Below are positions 1-12,260 of a DNA stretch of 64,000 nt, piece after piece. This DNA is from Chrysaora quinquecirrha (lineage: Eukaryota; Cnidaria; Scyphozoa; Semaeostomeae; Pelagiidae): NCBI GenBank assembly GCA_014526335.1, contig JACTAT010000061.1:1865212-1929211 (forward strand), written 5' to 3'. Each line of letters begins with the position of its first letter. The stretch's first letter is position 1. Position numbers and translations under genes: made by a program. The notes under the pieces were generated by a model. The model saw nothing but the letters and a program-made list of their open reading frames with translations. It was not told the origin of the DNA and did not search any database.

Positions 1-56
1 TTAGTACCCCGTTTAATTCTTTCATCTCTGTGTTTCTCATGGGCACTGCACTGAAT

Positions 57-322
57 ATTGTTTGTCAAACATTTGAGATATTCTTTATTAGCGATGTTTG
101 GCTATTTGGCAAAGTCGACGAAACATTGCTTTTAAAGTAGAAGGCTCTCAATGAAAAGTGATGATTTGACATTATGATTTGATTTGAAAAACTTAAAAAC
201 ATATTGTGATATTGTGCTCATTTCAACCAAAAGATGCATACCAAGAAATGTTTAAGGACGCGGCCTAACAGCCAAACATTATGTTTAAAGTCCAATGTTT
301 GACTAATGTTTGATCAATTGGT
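57..322. repeat. degenerate foldback element, AAACATTG family
   Basis: AT-rich stretch in which the words AAACATT, its complement AATGTTT, and a block like TTTGGC..AAAG..GACGAAACATTG occur in opposing orientations near the two ends. The same vocabulary recurs at 17825-18345, 20455-20675 and 29045-29285, so it looks like one dispersed non-coding inverted-repeat family. Exact ends were not resolved here. Confidence 0.4.
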
Positions 323-415
323 AAGAGCCTTACAGTCCTTGTAGGTAACACTGTTTACCCTTAAGGTAACGTTTAACTCATTTGAGCATGATGATGGCTT
401 TTCCTTTCTTTCTAG

Positions 416-3054
416 ATGGTCGATTTCGAGGTAGAGGTGGTCCTGGTCGACTTCGAGGTGGATATAATAATTATTCAATGCCAGAACAAGACTTCAGGTC
501 AACGTACTATGGAAATCACAAACCAAGGTAATTTGAGTTATGAAGCATGGCGTTGCTTCAACACGACCAAGTGCTGAGCTAGACTTGCTATATAAGTCTC
601 TCCCCCTCTCGCTGTTGTTGTTTTTTTATGTTCAAGGCAGCTCGCTGTTATCAGTTATAAGAAATATGAGCATAACAGAGACTTGTATAATGCGTCTATT
701 TCTGAGCTTTGACGGCAACGCTTATATAGCTTATATAGCGGTGCCTGTATGTGAAGTCTATGTGAAGTTATATCAGGGGTTTGCAATATTTTGATTCGAC
801 TGTACCATGTTTCCAGTATTTCGTTATTTTTTCATATCTAATAGTGCTTATATTTTCTTTTTCATTTTTCACAGCCCTTATGCTGATGGCTTTCAGGTAA
901 GCATTCGTTCTGCGTTCATTAATATGTTATCCTAATAGACGAATGAACATGATTAATTACGTGATTTTGCTACAAGTGGTGTACCACAATATTTGGGATT
1001 CGAAACTGGACGGCATATCCAGAAAGCCAACGACGCTTAACTGAGCAAAAGAGCTCAATGAAATCTCCAAGTAACTCTCAAAGTCATACAGCCCAAGGCT
1101 CTCCTCTTGTTTGACTTTTTTTGTGTTTTGGCTAAGTTGCGCCCTCTTTGGTTGGGGAGGTACTCGGCGATTTCATTTAGCTCAACAGAAACATCGTTGG
1201 CTCTCTGGTCTTTCACTCCGGGCTCGAATGCCTTCTACTTATGTTATGCCACTTGTGGAAAAATTTGTCCTATTGTTTGCCATTCATGACATGTATAAAT
1301 ATGTATGGTGCTGAAGAAGGCTCAACATAGCCGAAACGGAAAACAAAAGTCAAACAAGAGGAGAGTCTTCGGCTGTTTGACTTCGTTCGCTCAGTGGAAA
1401 CATCGTTGACTCTCTGGTCATGTACTTCAGGTTTGAATCCCATCTTTTGCGGTATGCCACTTGTGGAAAAATCTATCCTATTACATAATTACTTCCAAAA
1501 TCGTGATGAATAGCTTTTTGTTATCGACAGGGTTATGACAGCTATAACTTATTGTGTAAGGCTCTTTGGATTTTCAAGGACGCACGCTGATTCACTATTA
1601 TTTTCCTTAAAGGGCTACAATGGCGACTCTATGTATGCTGATGAGCGATGCTACCGTTCTAGGTAAGAATGTTATTTGTAGCTCAACTATCGCGATTAAA
1701 GAAAGGGGATGATGAAGATAAAGATGACGAAACAGATAGTAAAACAAATTGTATTGTGAATAATTTCAACAATCACTCCATTCTCAAATATGTGCGCCGT
1801 TTTGCTTTTATTTGAGAATTTGTGTGTAAAGGCCTGGCTAACTGGGAGACATGTTGTGCGCTACGTTGTCACGCGTGACATGTCCTCTCAATGTCTCCAA
1901 GTTTAGCCAGCTCGGAAACTTACTAGTGTGTGACAACATTTGTAGCAAGAGGCAAGCTAATGTTTATGAGAGACAATAGAAACATTACCTGTCTCTGCCA
2001 CACGTGAATGCACTTCACTCGCATGTTGCTCGCTTGTCACTCGTTTGTTTAGCCACCTTGGGAGACACTCCGAATACAATGTCGTGCGCTACATGTCTCA
2101 TAGCTTAGCCATAGCTTAAGAATCGAAAAGGGATCTGTTGCGTTAGAGCTATCGATAAACTTGGAGACTTGTCGCGTGCGACACTGTATTCGGATTGTCT
2201 CTCATGGTGGCTAAACATGCGGGTGACAAGCGAGCAACATGTCCCCCAAGTCATTTGCATGTCGCAGAGACATGAAATTTTTTGTTGTCTCCCGGAAACA
2301 TTTGCGTGTCTCTTGTTACAAATTTGTCGAGCGCTACAATGTTTCCGAGGTGGCTAAACATGGAGACACCGAAGGGACATCAATGTCTCCTAGTTTAGCC
2401 AGGCCTTAGGAATCGAAACGAAGTGTGTTGCATGAGAGGCACAACTGCTAATCAGAAGAGCACGCAAATTTATGCACATGTGATACCAGCCTTACTGCGT
2501 GCGTCCCTGTGCGTTAAGCCAGGTACCAACCTTTGTTAGTAAACTCTGCTGTATTTAGAGGAGTGTAGAAAATATTGCCTATGTTATTTCATGTATGCTT
2601 TCAAAATGATGCCAGCCATTACTTCAATTTTGAAAACTTGCATCCAGAACGGACCGTGCAATGAACAACTTCAAGAAGAATAAAATCTGATCCATATTAC
2701 CCTGCCTACCCTAATTTATTAAGCCTTCGAGTAACGAGTGAGTTTTGAAATATTTTCTTTGTTTCTTTTTTTCAGCTACGAGCCTCCATTTGAGCATATG
2801 AACGTAAGTTGATTATTACTCGGAATGAACGACTTTCACGTCTCAATTTGATTGACATTTGGAGAGCAAACACAAAAGTCATTGATGCTGATGATTGACG
2901 TTATTTATTGTTTTTCCTCCAAAATCTGCTTTTGACTGACAAGTAAGAGTTGGCCATTGATTTATTTTTTCCGTTTCAGAATTACGGTGTTCATCCCGGA
3001 CAGTATCGCTCATTCCCAGGCTACGCTAATCACTGTCGATACCAACCTTACTGA
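416..3054 (+). CDS. C-terminal exons of an Arg/Gly/Tyr-rich (RGG-type) protein
   Basis: Five exons can be joined with consistent phase and AG/GT borders: 416-527, 875-896, 1613-1662, 2776-2803 and 2980-3054, ending in TGA at 3052-3054. The 5' part lies outside the window. Exon 416-527 encodes an RGG-like box (GRFRGRGGPGRLRGGY) followed by a Tyr/Asn-rich stretch; the remaining exons encode a low-complexity tail rich in Y, G, H and P that ends RYQPY. RGG boxes typically bind RNA and are arginine-methylated, so an RNA-binding role is likely, but no RRM, KH or other folded domain is visible, and I do not recognise the family from this tail. Two exons are unusually small (22 and 28 nt). The exon structure is well supported; the family is unknown. 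Confidence 0.72.
1179..1510 (+). repeat. tRNA-derived SINE, dimeric (family shared with 25195-25520)
   Basis: Two tRNA-like heads, at about 1179-1233 and 1388-1441, each have an A-box-like TAGCTCA..GGAAACATCGTTG and a B-box-like GGTTTGAATCC or GGCTCGAATGCC, followed by the same tail TATGCCACTTGTGGAAAAAT. The same arrangement appears at 25195-25520. It lies in an intron of the RGG-type gene. Heads are degenerate and this is not called as a functional tRNA. Confidence 0.6.
1829..2407. mobile_element. MITE family A, copy 1 (long terminal inverted repeats)
   Basis: Left end AAGGCCTGGCTAACTGGGAG is mirrored by right end CTCCTAGTTTAGCCAGGCCTT. Internal blocks built on ATGTCTC, GTTTAGCCA and ACAAGCGAGCAACATGTC also recur in both orientations, so the unit can fold on itself. 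Related copies are at 10081-10325 and 30817-31060. There is no coding capacity, so it is a non-autonomous DNA transposon. It sits inside an intron of the RGG-type gene. Confidence 0.65.
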
Positions 3055-3358
3055 ATACCCTGTGTACGACTGCCTGAAGGTCACCAAAGTGAATACTCAC
3101 GGCTGAAAGCCCTGTGGAAGATCTGCCAAGACATTGTAAATACGTGAGTGTAAATTTTGCTATGTTGTTGAAAAATGAATTATCTTTTCCAAAAAGATAT
3201 TGGGCCTCAGAAAAAGGAATGGGATTTGAAGGGGGTTAATAGTCGTGGTTACGAATACCCCCCTTCTTTCGCGCTTACCTTATTCTATTAAAATTACAAG
3301 ACTTTGAAAGACTGAAAGGGTTATATATTTCTTCAAATGTAAATAGTTTGTGAATAGA

Positions 3359-3364
3359 AATAAA
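3359..3364 (+). terminator. polyadenylation signal AATAAA for the RGG-type gene
   Basis: Canonical AATAAA about 300 nt after the stop codon of the RGG-type gene, same strand. The 3'UTR between them shows no other gene. A GTGAGT-like donor near 3144 could also give an alternative 3' end. Confidence 0.45.
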
Positions 3365-5020
3365 GGTGATGAAATTTAGATTGGTACTGAAATTAATATT
3401 AACTAGATAATTCAGTTCGAGAGTGTAACTCAAAAAGGGTCGGTGGATTGTGGCTTTTCACTGGATTGGCTGAATATGCATCTTAGTACGAAGAGTAGCA
3501 AACTGGGGAGAGCTGGCAGGGCTTTTGGACCATAGGGCTGAACTCTTGGGGCATGAGTTAAGAGTTATCCACACTGACGGAGTCTAGTTAAGTTCTGGCT
3601 TACAAAGTAGAAATGAGATTTACAATAACGAACAGAAACATATGTCTGCTGAACCAAGGGTTCTTGAGAACGCTATACGTATCTAAGTCGTTGTATTGGC
3701 AAAGTCGTTTACATCTGTTTTCATGACCTATTGTCAAAGCAGGGGCTTTAGAACAGGAGGCTTGAGCCCCTAGGTACACGCATTTTTTATAGGGAAGTGC
3801 TTTATAAGGAAGGTAGTACTTGGGCTGGCAAAAACTTAAGGAATTTCTAGTACTGGATCGGAGACTACCAAGGAATCTGACTTTTCTTTAACTTAGCATT
3901 TCGATTAAAAAAATGAAATTTTGAATTTACAGAGCAAGCAATACTTATCGCCAATGGTTTTCAATCAGTATTCATTTCTACTCGTCTTCTGAAACCTTTA
4001 TGACCTATATTTCCTTGACCATTGGTTGTTTTAAGAATCACAAAGTAAGAAGTTAAGGAATCGCTAAGGAATATTGAGTACTCAATTTTCACCATCAGTT
4101 AAGGAATTTTCAGTACTGACCCTGAGCCGAACTTCCTTATAAAAAAAATGCATGTATTGGGAAAAAATGGCAGTTGTTTACATTCTGGAATCGTTCTTCC
4201 CACTTGGTATTTATCCAGCTCTAAACCACCGTGTCAAAGCATTGGACACCAGCTTGAAGCGTCCCTCCTTTGTGAAAACCTTTCTTCGTGAAAACCGATT
4301 TTGGTTCTCCGTGAAGCGTGCTGAAAACCCCTTTACCCTTACCCTCCTCTTCGCAATCTCAAAAGATACCGACAAATAATATTTCCTTTAGCTAATTAAT
4401 GATGGTAGCTGAACTCTCTATATCAAACTCAATGCTATATCACTATATCAAGCATTTCAAACGTTCTTTTGAAAATACCCTTATGTTAAACCATAAGCAA
4501 ATCAAAACAGGAAGACTTATTTGATTACAAATATTAGTAGAGCTCTCCCTTTTTTGAGCTTTTTGAGGTGTCACCACCGATGCGTTTCTTGAGCTAATTT
4601 CCTGTTATTTTGCCGTATTAGAAACTTGTATATCCTAAATAAGATTAGTATATTGCTTCGTATCCAATCTACTTGTCATAACACCATGAGAACATATTTC
4701 CCTGCCCTAACTGTTTGTAAACTTCATTATCATCACAAAATCGTGCATATAAATACTTTTCTTTTCTCTGTGTTGAAACAGTCTTGTGCTTGCATAAATA
4801 TTTCAAAACGTTTTGTATTTATACACTGTTACAGTGTGAAAATATTTTTTCTCTCATCTGACTTGACTACCTGTGTTCAAAACTATTTGCCGTATTCAAG
4901 TAATCTATCCTAGCTACAATTGTGGTCGATAAACCCTTTGCATATTAATTCTTTGTCAGTTGTTTTTCTGACTGTTCACTATAAACACAAATTAATCTCC
5001 CTTTTCAGTAAGTTTATACG
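3365..5020. other. intergenic; one inverted-repeat element, otherwise nothing recognised
   Basis: Apart from the inverted-repeat element at 3776-4153, this AT-rich sequence has only short ORFs without recognisable motifs. I see no splice-supported gene. Confidence 0.4.
3776..4153. mobile_element. inverted-repeat element (MITE-like)
   Basis: Left end ACACGCATTTTTTATAGGGAAG pairs with right end CTTCCTTATAAAAAAAATGCATGT. No coding capacity. The interior is AT-rich with a repeated AAGGAAT..AGTACT motif. Confidence 0.5.
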
Positions 5021-5026
5021 AACGAT

Positions 5027-5153
5027 GACAATGATTACTATGATGACCATGATAATGATGATAATGATGATGGCGAAGACAATGGTTGCCCTGGGGATGA
5101 TGTTGATGATGATGATGATCATGAAAGTGATGATGATGATGATTGTGATGATG

Positions 5154-5185
<32 letters not shown>

Positions 5186-5627
5186 GATGATGATGATGGT
5201 GGCGAAAACAATGTTTGCCATGGGGATGATGTTGATGATGATGGTGGTGATTACGATGGTCATGATCATGATGATGATAATGATCATGAAAGTGATGATG
5301 ATGATTGGGATAATGATGATGATGATGATAATGATAATGATGATGGCGAAGACAATGGTTGCCATGGGGATAATGTTGATGGTGATGATGATGATGATGG
5401 TGGTGATTACGATGGTCATGATCATGATGATGATAATGATCATGAAAGTGATGATGATGATTATGATTATGATGATGATTATGATGGTGATGATGTTGTT
5501 GATGGTGGTGTGTTGCTGATAATGGCGATAGTGTTGATGGTGATGGTGTTGGTGATTGTAATGATAGTTATGATAGTGGTGATCTATCACGATCATGATG
5601 ATGATGATGATGATGATTGTAATAAAA
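5027..5627. repeat. (GAT)n / (ATG)n microsatellite, about 600 bp
   Basis: Almost pure trinucleotide array of GAT/ATG with occasional AAT, GGT and CAT variants and a higher-order repeat: a block around GATGGCGAAGACAATGGTTG recurs about four times. Because the period is 3, long low-complexity ORFs (poly-Met/Ile/Asp) open on both strands; they are not genes. Confidence 0.9.
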
Positions 5628-7530
5628 GCGGTCTGTCAGTACCCCCGTGTGTACATACTCCATCATCGACGAGAAATTTGTTTGATTGGAGGAATCTTTT
5701 GGGAGTGTTTCGTGTTCTTTTGTCCAACATTAATAAGATTAAAACATTAAAAAGATTACTTTCTTTGTTCTTATATGAAGAAAATCATATAGGTTTTCGG
5801 CTCTCGAATGGATACTTTATTTAGTAGCTGGCATGCAGATGTGCAGATTAGCTATTTTGTAATTTCATTGAATTCTTCGTACACATGGCTCTGTAAGGCA
5901 GCTTGTTGCGTAGGCCCTTCTTGCCACGCCTATCGCCTGTCACACAGATATCTCGCTACTTTCCCAACTGAACTTCCAACCGTGTTACTGTCTCAGTTCT
6001 GCTACCTGGCTTTTCGTTGACCTATGACATATTTTGGAAACGAGGCTCTTAGTTTAAAAGGTTTTTGAGCTATTTGACGTTCAAAGTTTGATAAAACGAC
6101 TCCTAAACAGAAAGGAGACAAAATTCTTACTCAATTTGCGAATTACAAGTTTCTAGGAGTCCGCCAATGCATTTATTCGCTTCACAGTAATTCTTTGGGA
6201 TGACGAGTTCCAGGAGTTTTCACCGAGAAACAGGGATTTTTTTCAATATAACCATCAAGGTCCCATTTTTGGCGCTACAAGTCAAATTAATGAGTTGTTG
6301 TTTGTTGCTTTTTTAAATGTTGCTGTTGTTGTTACGAGATAGGTCTAGACCACGCGCTTTTGCTGTTGTAGACGGAAGTGTGCATTTGTCTGGAAGTTTC
6401 TGTTCTTTGTGATCTTGGAAGTCTTTATATTATGGATCCAAATTTACTGACCTGGTAGAGAGTGGTGACTATAAAGGCACCGTTCTCACTTCTTCCAACG
6501 TCAGTGTCAAGGTCAAATACTCAGAGGAATTACACTAATATTTCTAGAGAAAAGTAAAAAGAGTTTGTTTTCACGTCGCACTTACTGTAAAGGGGACTTA
6601 AAGAGCCAAAAGCATAGATTTTCCATCTTCTCCTTTGCGATAAGGAAGTCTTACGACTTACTGTCCCTTTTGTTATAGTGGGAATGCTCTGTCCAGCCTC
6701 TTGGAATAATCCCTTTTACGTGACGCCTTCTATGTAGTCTGCTTTATGGAGTTACATAAAGCACTAAAAAACTTGCCTGTTTTTCGATGTTCGATAAATC
6801 AGATTCCTAATTCTGTTAAAGCAGGCTCGCGAAAAACAGCGAAAATTCCATAAATCCAACTTGATAAGGAAGGATTTTGAATTTACCACCAAACTAAATA
6901 TTTAAAGGCTTGACGCAAGAAACCACTGACTCCTCAAAGGGATCACTTCCGAGTACTTTATGGCAATGCCCTTCATTGTGTCGGGTCGGGGTCCGCGTCG
7001 CGTCTCAGAGGCGTTCGCGTTCTTCACTATTTTAAGGCCTACTTATAGTTGCTCTGTTTTCCATGAAGCTAACTGCTAGCTAATTTATACGCACTACTGT
7101 GGTGTATACGTGCTACAGTGGTGGTTTTTTTTCGTACTGTGGTGGTATTTTTTGCGTACCGTGGTGGTATTTTTTTGCATACTGTGCTGGTATTTTTGCG
7201 TTATGTAGCTGACACTGCAAGGTGAATGACGTGACTCCATCAATACTCACTGATGGCTATTCGCTACATGTTTTCAAAGGGCTAAATGCCATTCAGGATT
7301 ATCGATACTTGATATGGTCGCATTTGGTCTTTTGCGTCCTTTGCTATTGGTCCACCGAGCCGGATACCAGGAATTGATGGAATCTCGAGCCGCAATTCTT
7401 TGTACTGGTTTTGTTCTGGATTTTCAGGGTCGCATAAGAATGGCGAATCCCGTTTTCCGTCGAGACATCCCTGAGTTGCTTCAAATTTCAAGCCAGACTT
7501 TCTACAAAATGCGGGAAATATCTGCAAATC
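5628..7530. other. intergenic before the LTR element
   Basis: No supported gene. 7090-7205 holds a short tandem motif. A 94-codon minus-strand ORF (7282-7566) has a protein-like composition over 7291-7530 but no recognised family, and the LTR element interrupts it. Confidence 0.35.
7090..7205 (+). repeat. short tandem repeat, unit like ACTGTGGTGGTATTTTTTGCGT
   Basis: About five degenerate units of roughly 22-25 bp with the core TACTGTGGTGGT. The same motif, equally degenerate, occurs at 54150-54305 inside a TA-flanked MITE in a WDR45B intron. Confidence 0.55.
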
Positions 7531-8306
7531 TGTAATACAGCTACTTTTTAGGACTATATGTTTCATTAAAATGTATTTCTATTTCCATTTTTCTCGTATT
7601 TTCTAGAATCGTCTTTAGGTTTTTTGTTAGATTTACTGTGTATTTAGCACATTACGTAATCGTTATTTCTAGGTATCTTATTTGCGTCATGCATAGTTAG
7701 TCAGCATTCCGTTCTATTGTTCCCATTGTTATCACGTATTACTTGTTTTACTTCGCTAATGCACTGTCATCATTACTTCTTTGTATTTTAGGTAACATTG
7801 CATATTTGTTTGTAACTTTTCTAGATTGTTCTGTCATGCTTAGTCAGTAATTTATCCGTATATATTTAGCTTGTATTTTAACTGTAAGGCAGAGAGAGAG
7901 AGAGAGAGAGAGAGTAGAGAGAGCTCGGAGTGCGGATTCAAACAGACAAGATGTAGCTGAAAGGACTGAGGAGTCTAGGTTAAGTAGGCCGAGGCAAGGT
8001 ACTTGAGAAAGATCTTGCCGAGGTGCTGTTGTTATTTTATTGTGTATTTTGTGACTAATGTAGTTAGTCATCGTTTTTCAGGACATGGGAGCCTGAGTGT
8101 CGTTTAACTGTTTGTGCTGCACTTGAGAAAAGGTGGCATTGAACACGTTGTTTGTCGTTTATTTAACCTAGTACTTTGATGTTTATGAACATTGGAATCG
8201 ATACAGCTCTGGAAATATTGGTATCTCTCTCATCGTCATTTCTTATCTTGTATTTTGGTGTTGTTTATCGGCTATACCGCTCGGCCAGCTAAACAACCAG
8301 ATTACA
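7531..8306 (+). repeat. left LTR (776 bp)
   Basis: TGTAATACAG...CAGATTACA; contains a (GA)n microsatellite at about 7890-7915, longer by two units than in the right LTR. Confidence 0.9.
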
Positions 8307-8898
8307 TTTGGTGACAGGAGCGGGATTAAAAGCCATATATGGATAGCTGAGGTATGAAAGACACAGAATTTTACATTATGGCTTATGGCACTGGAAACAG
8401 GTCACGATCCCAAGCAAACACCACTGATGAAATCAACTTTTACAAAGATACAGAAGGACGATTACTCAAGCAAGTTTTATGGTAAAGTACATTTTACACT
8501 ACTCTGACATTGAAATTCGATCAGATTTGTATGCGAAGGCGACGTATATCTTGGCATTGCTTTAAGACAACGAACACCCTTCATATGCTGCTTATTAGTT
8601 TACATTTTTGCAAGAGAGCATGGATTCTGAATAGGAAGGCGACGATAACTTGTCATTTTGTGATTAAAGATTTCGAACACCCTGAAAACCTTGCTGAATT
8701 CATCATGTTGTATCAATGTTCTTTTTCTTGGTAAGATGCTTGAGCTTTATTTAACTGGACCTGTCGTATAATATAAGAAATCGTCGTATTGGACTCTTAA
8801 ATGATTATTTACCGGATTGTCGTTTACTGTAGTTTTATTATACGCTTATTTGTACACTTTAGAATCGAGGACGATTCCTTTTATTTGATGGGGAGGTA

Positions 8899-9670
8899 TG
8901 TAATACAGCTACTTTTTAGGACTATATGTTTCATTAAAATGTATTTCTATTTCCATTTTTCTCGTATTTTCTAGAATCGTCTTTAGGTTTTTTGTTAGAT
9001 TTACTGTGTATTTAGCACATTACGTAATCGTTATTTCTAGGTATCTTATTTGCGTCATGCATAGTTAGTCAGCATTCCGTTCTATTGTTCCCATTGTTAT
9101 CACGTATTACTTGTTTTACTTCGCTAATGCACTGTCATCATTACTTCTTTGTATTTTAGGTAACATTGCATATTTGTTTGTAACTTTTCTAGATTGTTCT
9201 GTCATGCTTAGTCAGTAATTTATCCGTATATATTTAGCTTGTATTTTAACTGTAAGGCAGAGAGAGAGAGAGAGAGAGTAGAGAGAGCTCGGAGTGCGGA
9301 TTCAAACAGACAAGATGTAGCTGAAAGGACTGAGGAGTCTAGGTTAAGTAGGCCGAGGCAAGGTACTTGAGAAAGATCTTGCCGAGGTGCTGTTGTTATT
9401 TTATTGTGTATTTTGTGACTAATGTAGTTAGTCATCGTTTTTCAGGACATGGGAGCCTGAGTGTCGTTTAACTGTTTGTGCTGCACTTGAGAAAAGGTGG
9501 CATTGAACACGTTGTTTGTCGTTTATTTAACCTAGTACTTTGATGTTTATGAACATTGGAATCGATACAGCTCTGGAAATATTGGTATCTCTCTCATCGT
9601 CATTTCTTATCTTGTATTTTGGTGTTGTTTATCGGCTATACCGCTCGGCCAGCTAAACAACCAGATTACA
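8899..9670 (+). repeat. right LTR (772 bp)
   Basis: Near-perfect copy of 7531-8306; the 4-bp length difference is accounted for by the (GA)n tract. Confidence 0.9.
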
Positions 9671-10080
9671 AATCTAGAAAGTAGCCTCCTTATTTGGTAA
9701 AGAACCCCAAGTACCTAAACCAGATAGTTTCGATATTAGATTTTCATCTCTATCGGCTCACTTAAACGACAATATTCGTCTTGTTAAAGAAATAATGCTA
9801 TTTCCCTAACAAATTTAGAATTAGCTAAAACGCTTAAATAATTTTCTCCCTATTCTACTTGTTTTGTTAGCGAAAGCGGCGCATGTTACAGAGACAATAT
9901 CGACGGAACTTGTCAAGAAAATTTAATAATGAAGATATTATATAATTTATCATGTGAATCTTCCCATTCTTAAGTTCTGAAAGAGTGGGAGGAAGTTGAT
10001 AAGTCTACTCCATTGTCTATATCTCCGAATACAACATACAACAAACAACATACAACAACATACAGCTTACAACATACTGT

Positions 10081-10325
10081 AAACGCCTGGCTAAACTATG
10101 GGAGACATGTCCGCTTGATGCCACCTAGTTTAGCTAACTCGGAAACTAATATAACGCGCGACAAAATTTATAGCGAGAGACTCGCAATGTTTGTTGGAGG
10201 CAACAGAAACATTTCTTGTCTCTGCGATTCGGGGGACATGTTGCTTGCTAGTCACGAGGCTAGTCACTCGCATGTTTAGCCATCCTGGGAGAAACGTCGA
10301 GTGCAATGTCACATGTCACAGCTTT
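10081..10325. mobile_element. MITE family A, copy 2 (short, degenerate)
   Basis: Begins ACGCCTGGCTAAACTATGGGAG and shares the family's internal words (GACATGT, TTTAGCTAACTCGGAAAC, GTTTAGCCA) in opposing orientation, ending near CATGTCACAGCTTTAAGC. Ends are less clean than in copies 1 and 3. Confidence 0.5.
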
Positions 10326-12260
10326 AAGCATCGGCAAGCCTCGTAACCAGATCGACGCCTGCGGAAGCGAAATAGAAACGAGATTACCACGCAAAATTTA
10401 GTATTTGCTTCAGCGGCTGCCTTGCAACTTGCTTGCCGATTTTCCTGTTTTTTGAGCAATATTGCCAGCCTTTCGCGAGGCATTCAATAGGCATCTGTCA
10501 AGCACTTGGCTTAGCGTTGCTTAGAATTAGCATTGACGGAATGCCTAATGAAAATCCGTGCGTCACAGATGCCGCCGCTTTTGAATTTGTAAACGGCTTT
10601 CACGCTTTCGTGTCGCACGACAAATTGTCTTAATTTGCATTAACAAATGAACAAAAATGAGTGCATTAAGATTTGAAGTCCTGTGTAAAAGAAGCAATAA
10701 TGACTTTTCAAATATTCATGAATCCTTCTTTTATTTTACGAAGCACATTATATAATCTCCTTTCAAAGTTCTGTCAAAGAATTATTCACGTGAAAGGAAT
10801 GGTGGTTGAAACATGGCCAATGACATAACGGGGTGAGGGGTAAACAACATGAGCATCAGCCTTCAGTTTGTCCGATATATAATTGCCCTTGTTTCCGAGA
10901 CGGGGGCAAACGCTATTTCATTCTCAAAAAGCCGAGATAATGGAAATTCCAGACCCTTTTGACTCGGTATAAACTATGGCCTATCGTCTATAATTTTACA
11001 CTTCTTCATACTCTTGCTATTTTCTTCATATGCAAATTTACTTTCAATAACAATAAAATGAAATACAATGTAATACAATGCAATACAAAAGAGCAACCAA
11101 TGAAATTACATTTTTAGTGATAGCGACTATAAAGGCGTGGAGTCCAATGTTGCCAAGGCAGGCAATATCAAGGCAAATGAACAAATCCTCTAAAAAACAA
11201 TGTGCGGAGAATTCGGCCCCTCCTGCCAAGAGTTAACAGCACATCGCTTAATTTTTATAAATCCAGCAATCCCGCAGCGACTGATCAGTTGAATAAGTCC
11301 CTTTCCTCTCTTGGAAAATCTTGCAAAATCCTGTTGTTTTAAAGAATCACACGTATGTTGATTGGCTAGCGCGGGGTAACAGAGTCACACTTGAAGATTT
11401 GGCTTTACGAAACAATATGCGAGCCGAGCGGTATGCCGGAATCGCCGAAATCTATGCCCTTGACGCCACAGATCTGTGGCGGACAGAGGCGAGGAAAGCA
11501 ATAGAAATAACAATAGAACAATTGAAATTGGCGCAAATATGTAGCGTCTGGTGCACATGAATACCACCAGGCGGCTCCAAATGCCTGGATGCCCTAAAGC
11601 GCCTTTATTGGAACTCAGAATACGTGGTCTTAAGGTTACGGAAAATCCTTTAGGCTAAGAGAAAATTTTATAGATACAGTAGCTAACGATATCGAATAGT
11701 CTTGCTTCTTGCTCGCCTGCTTCTTCTCGTGAATTTCGTCTCAATATGGTCTCAGTGCCAAGCGAGCGAGCGCTGCCATTCATGGACGAAAAGACGATAT
11801 TGCTTTTTGTTTCCCGAAAAGAGCGCACTTTGAGCGAAGAATTTGGACAATTTCGCCGACATATAAATCTTGATATAAGATTAAGGTTGGCACTCCCTGC
11901 TCTCCTAATTAGGGCAAGCTGAAAGTTTGAATTCAATGAGCTAATAGTCAACCCCCCGGAAGAAAATCCGCTTAATTCTCTTTTATAAATCTAAAAGCTA
12001 GTATCGTAAAGTGCACAATGGCGTTTCGGATCAGCACTTAAATTTAATTTTATTTTGTTCATGTATTGATAACCGCAAGAGAACTCCATTCAAATCACAA
12101 CTGTAGTACGAACACACAACTACGATAACATCAGCTTAGAATTTTTCATGGGATAAAATTTACTGATTGTGAAATGTTTTTTTTAAGTTTGCCTTCAAGC
12201 AGTTTGAAGAAATTTACAGTACTAGCTCCAGTGTAACAATGATGCTGCTTGGATGTGATT
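10326..12260. other. intergenic upstream of the first sulfotransferase gene
   Basis: Several short ORFs on both strands (60-98 codons), none with a recognisable motif or splice context. The last few hundred bases should contain the promoter and 5'UTR of the gene starting at 12261; no clear TATA box is evident. Confidence 0.4.

Larger units (their letters stand above)
7531..9670 (+). mobile_element. non-autonomous LTR retrotransposon (solo-type, no gag/pol), young
   Basis: Two direct LTRs (7531-8306 and 8899-9670) start TG and end CA and flank only 592 bp. By eye the LTRs are identical except for a (GA)n tract two units longer in the left one. A primer-binding-site-like TGGTGACAGGAGCGGGATTA follows the left LTR and a purine-rich ATGGGGAGGTA precedes the right one, setting the orientation as plus. 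AATC directly flanks both outer ends, consistent with a 4-bp target-site duplication. The interior contains only short ORFs (for example 75 codons at 8510-8734) with no gag, protease, RT or integrase motif, so the element must have been mobilised in trans. Gypsy versus BEL origin cannot be decided. Confidence 0.9.

Noticed and set aside
1179..1441. Functional tRNA genes
   Set aside because: A- and B-box-like words are present but the cloverleaf stems do not pair well and the units repeat with a common tail; SINE is the better call.
4920..5596. Long overlapping ORFs on both strands (199 and 205 codons)
   Set aside because: They translate a GAT/ATG microsatellite into poly-Met/Ile/His; open on both strands simply because the period is 3.
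8510..8734. gag-like gene inside the LTR element
   Set aside because: 75 codons without a CCHC knuckle, protease or other retroviral motif.
7844..9435. Minus-strand ORFs of 71-75 codons present twice
   Set aside because: They lie within the two LTRs and repeat because the LTRs repeat; composition follows the (GA)n tract.
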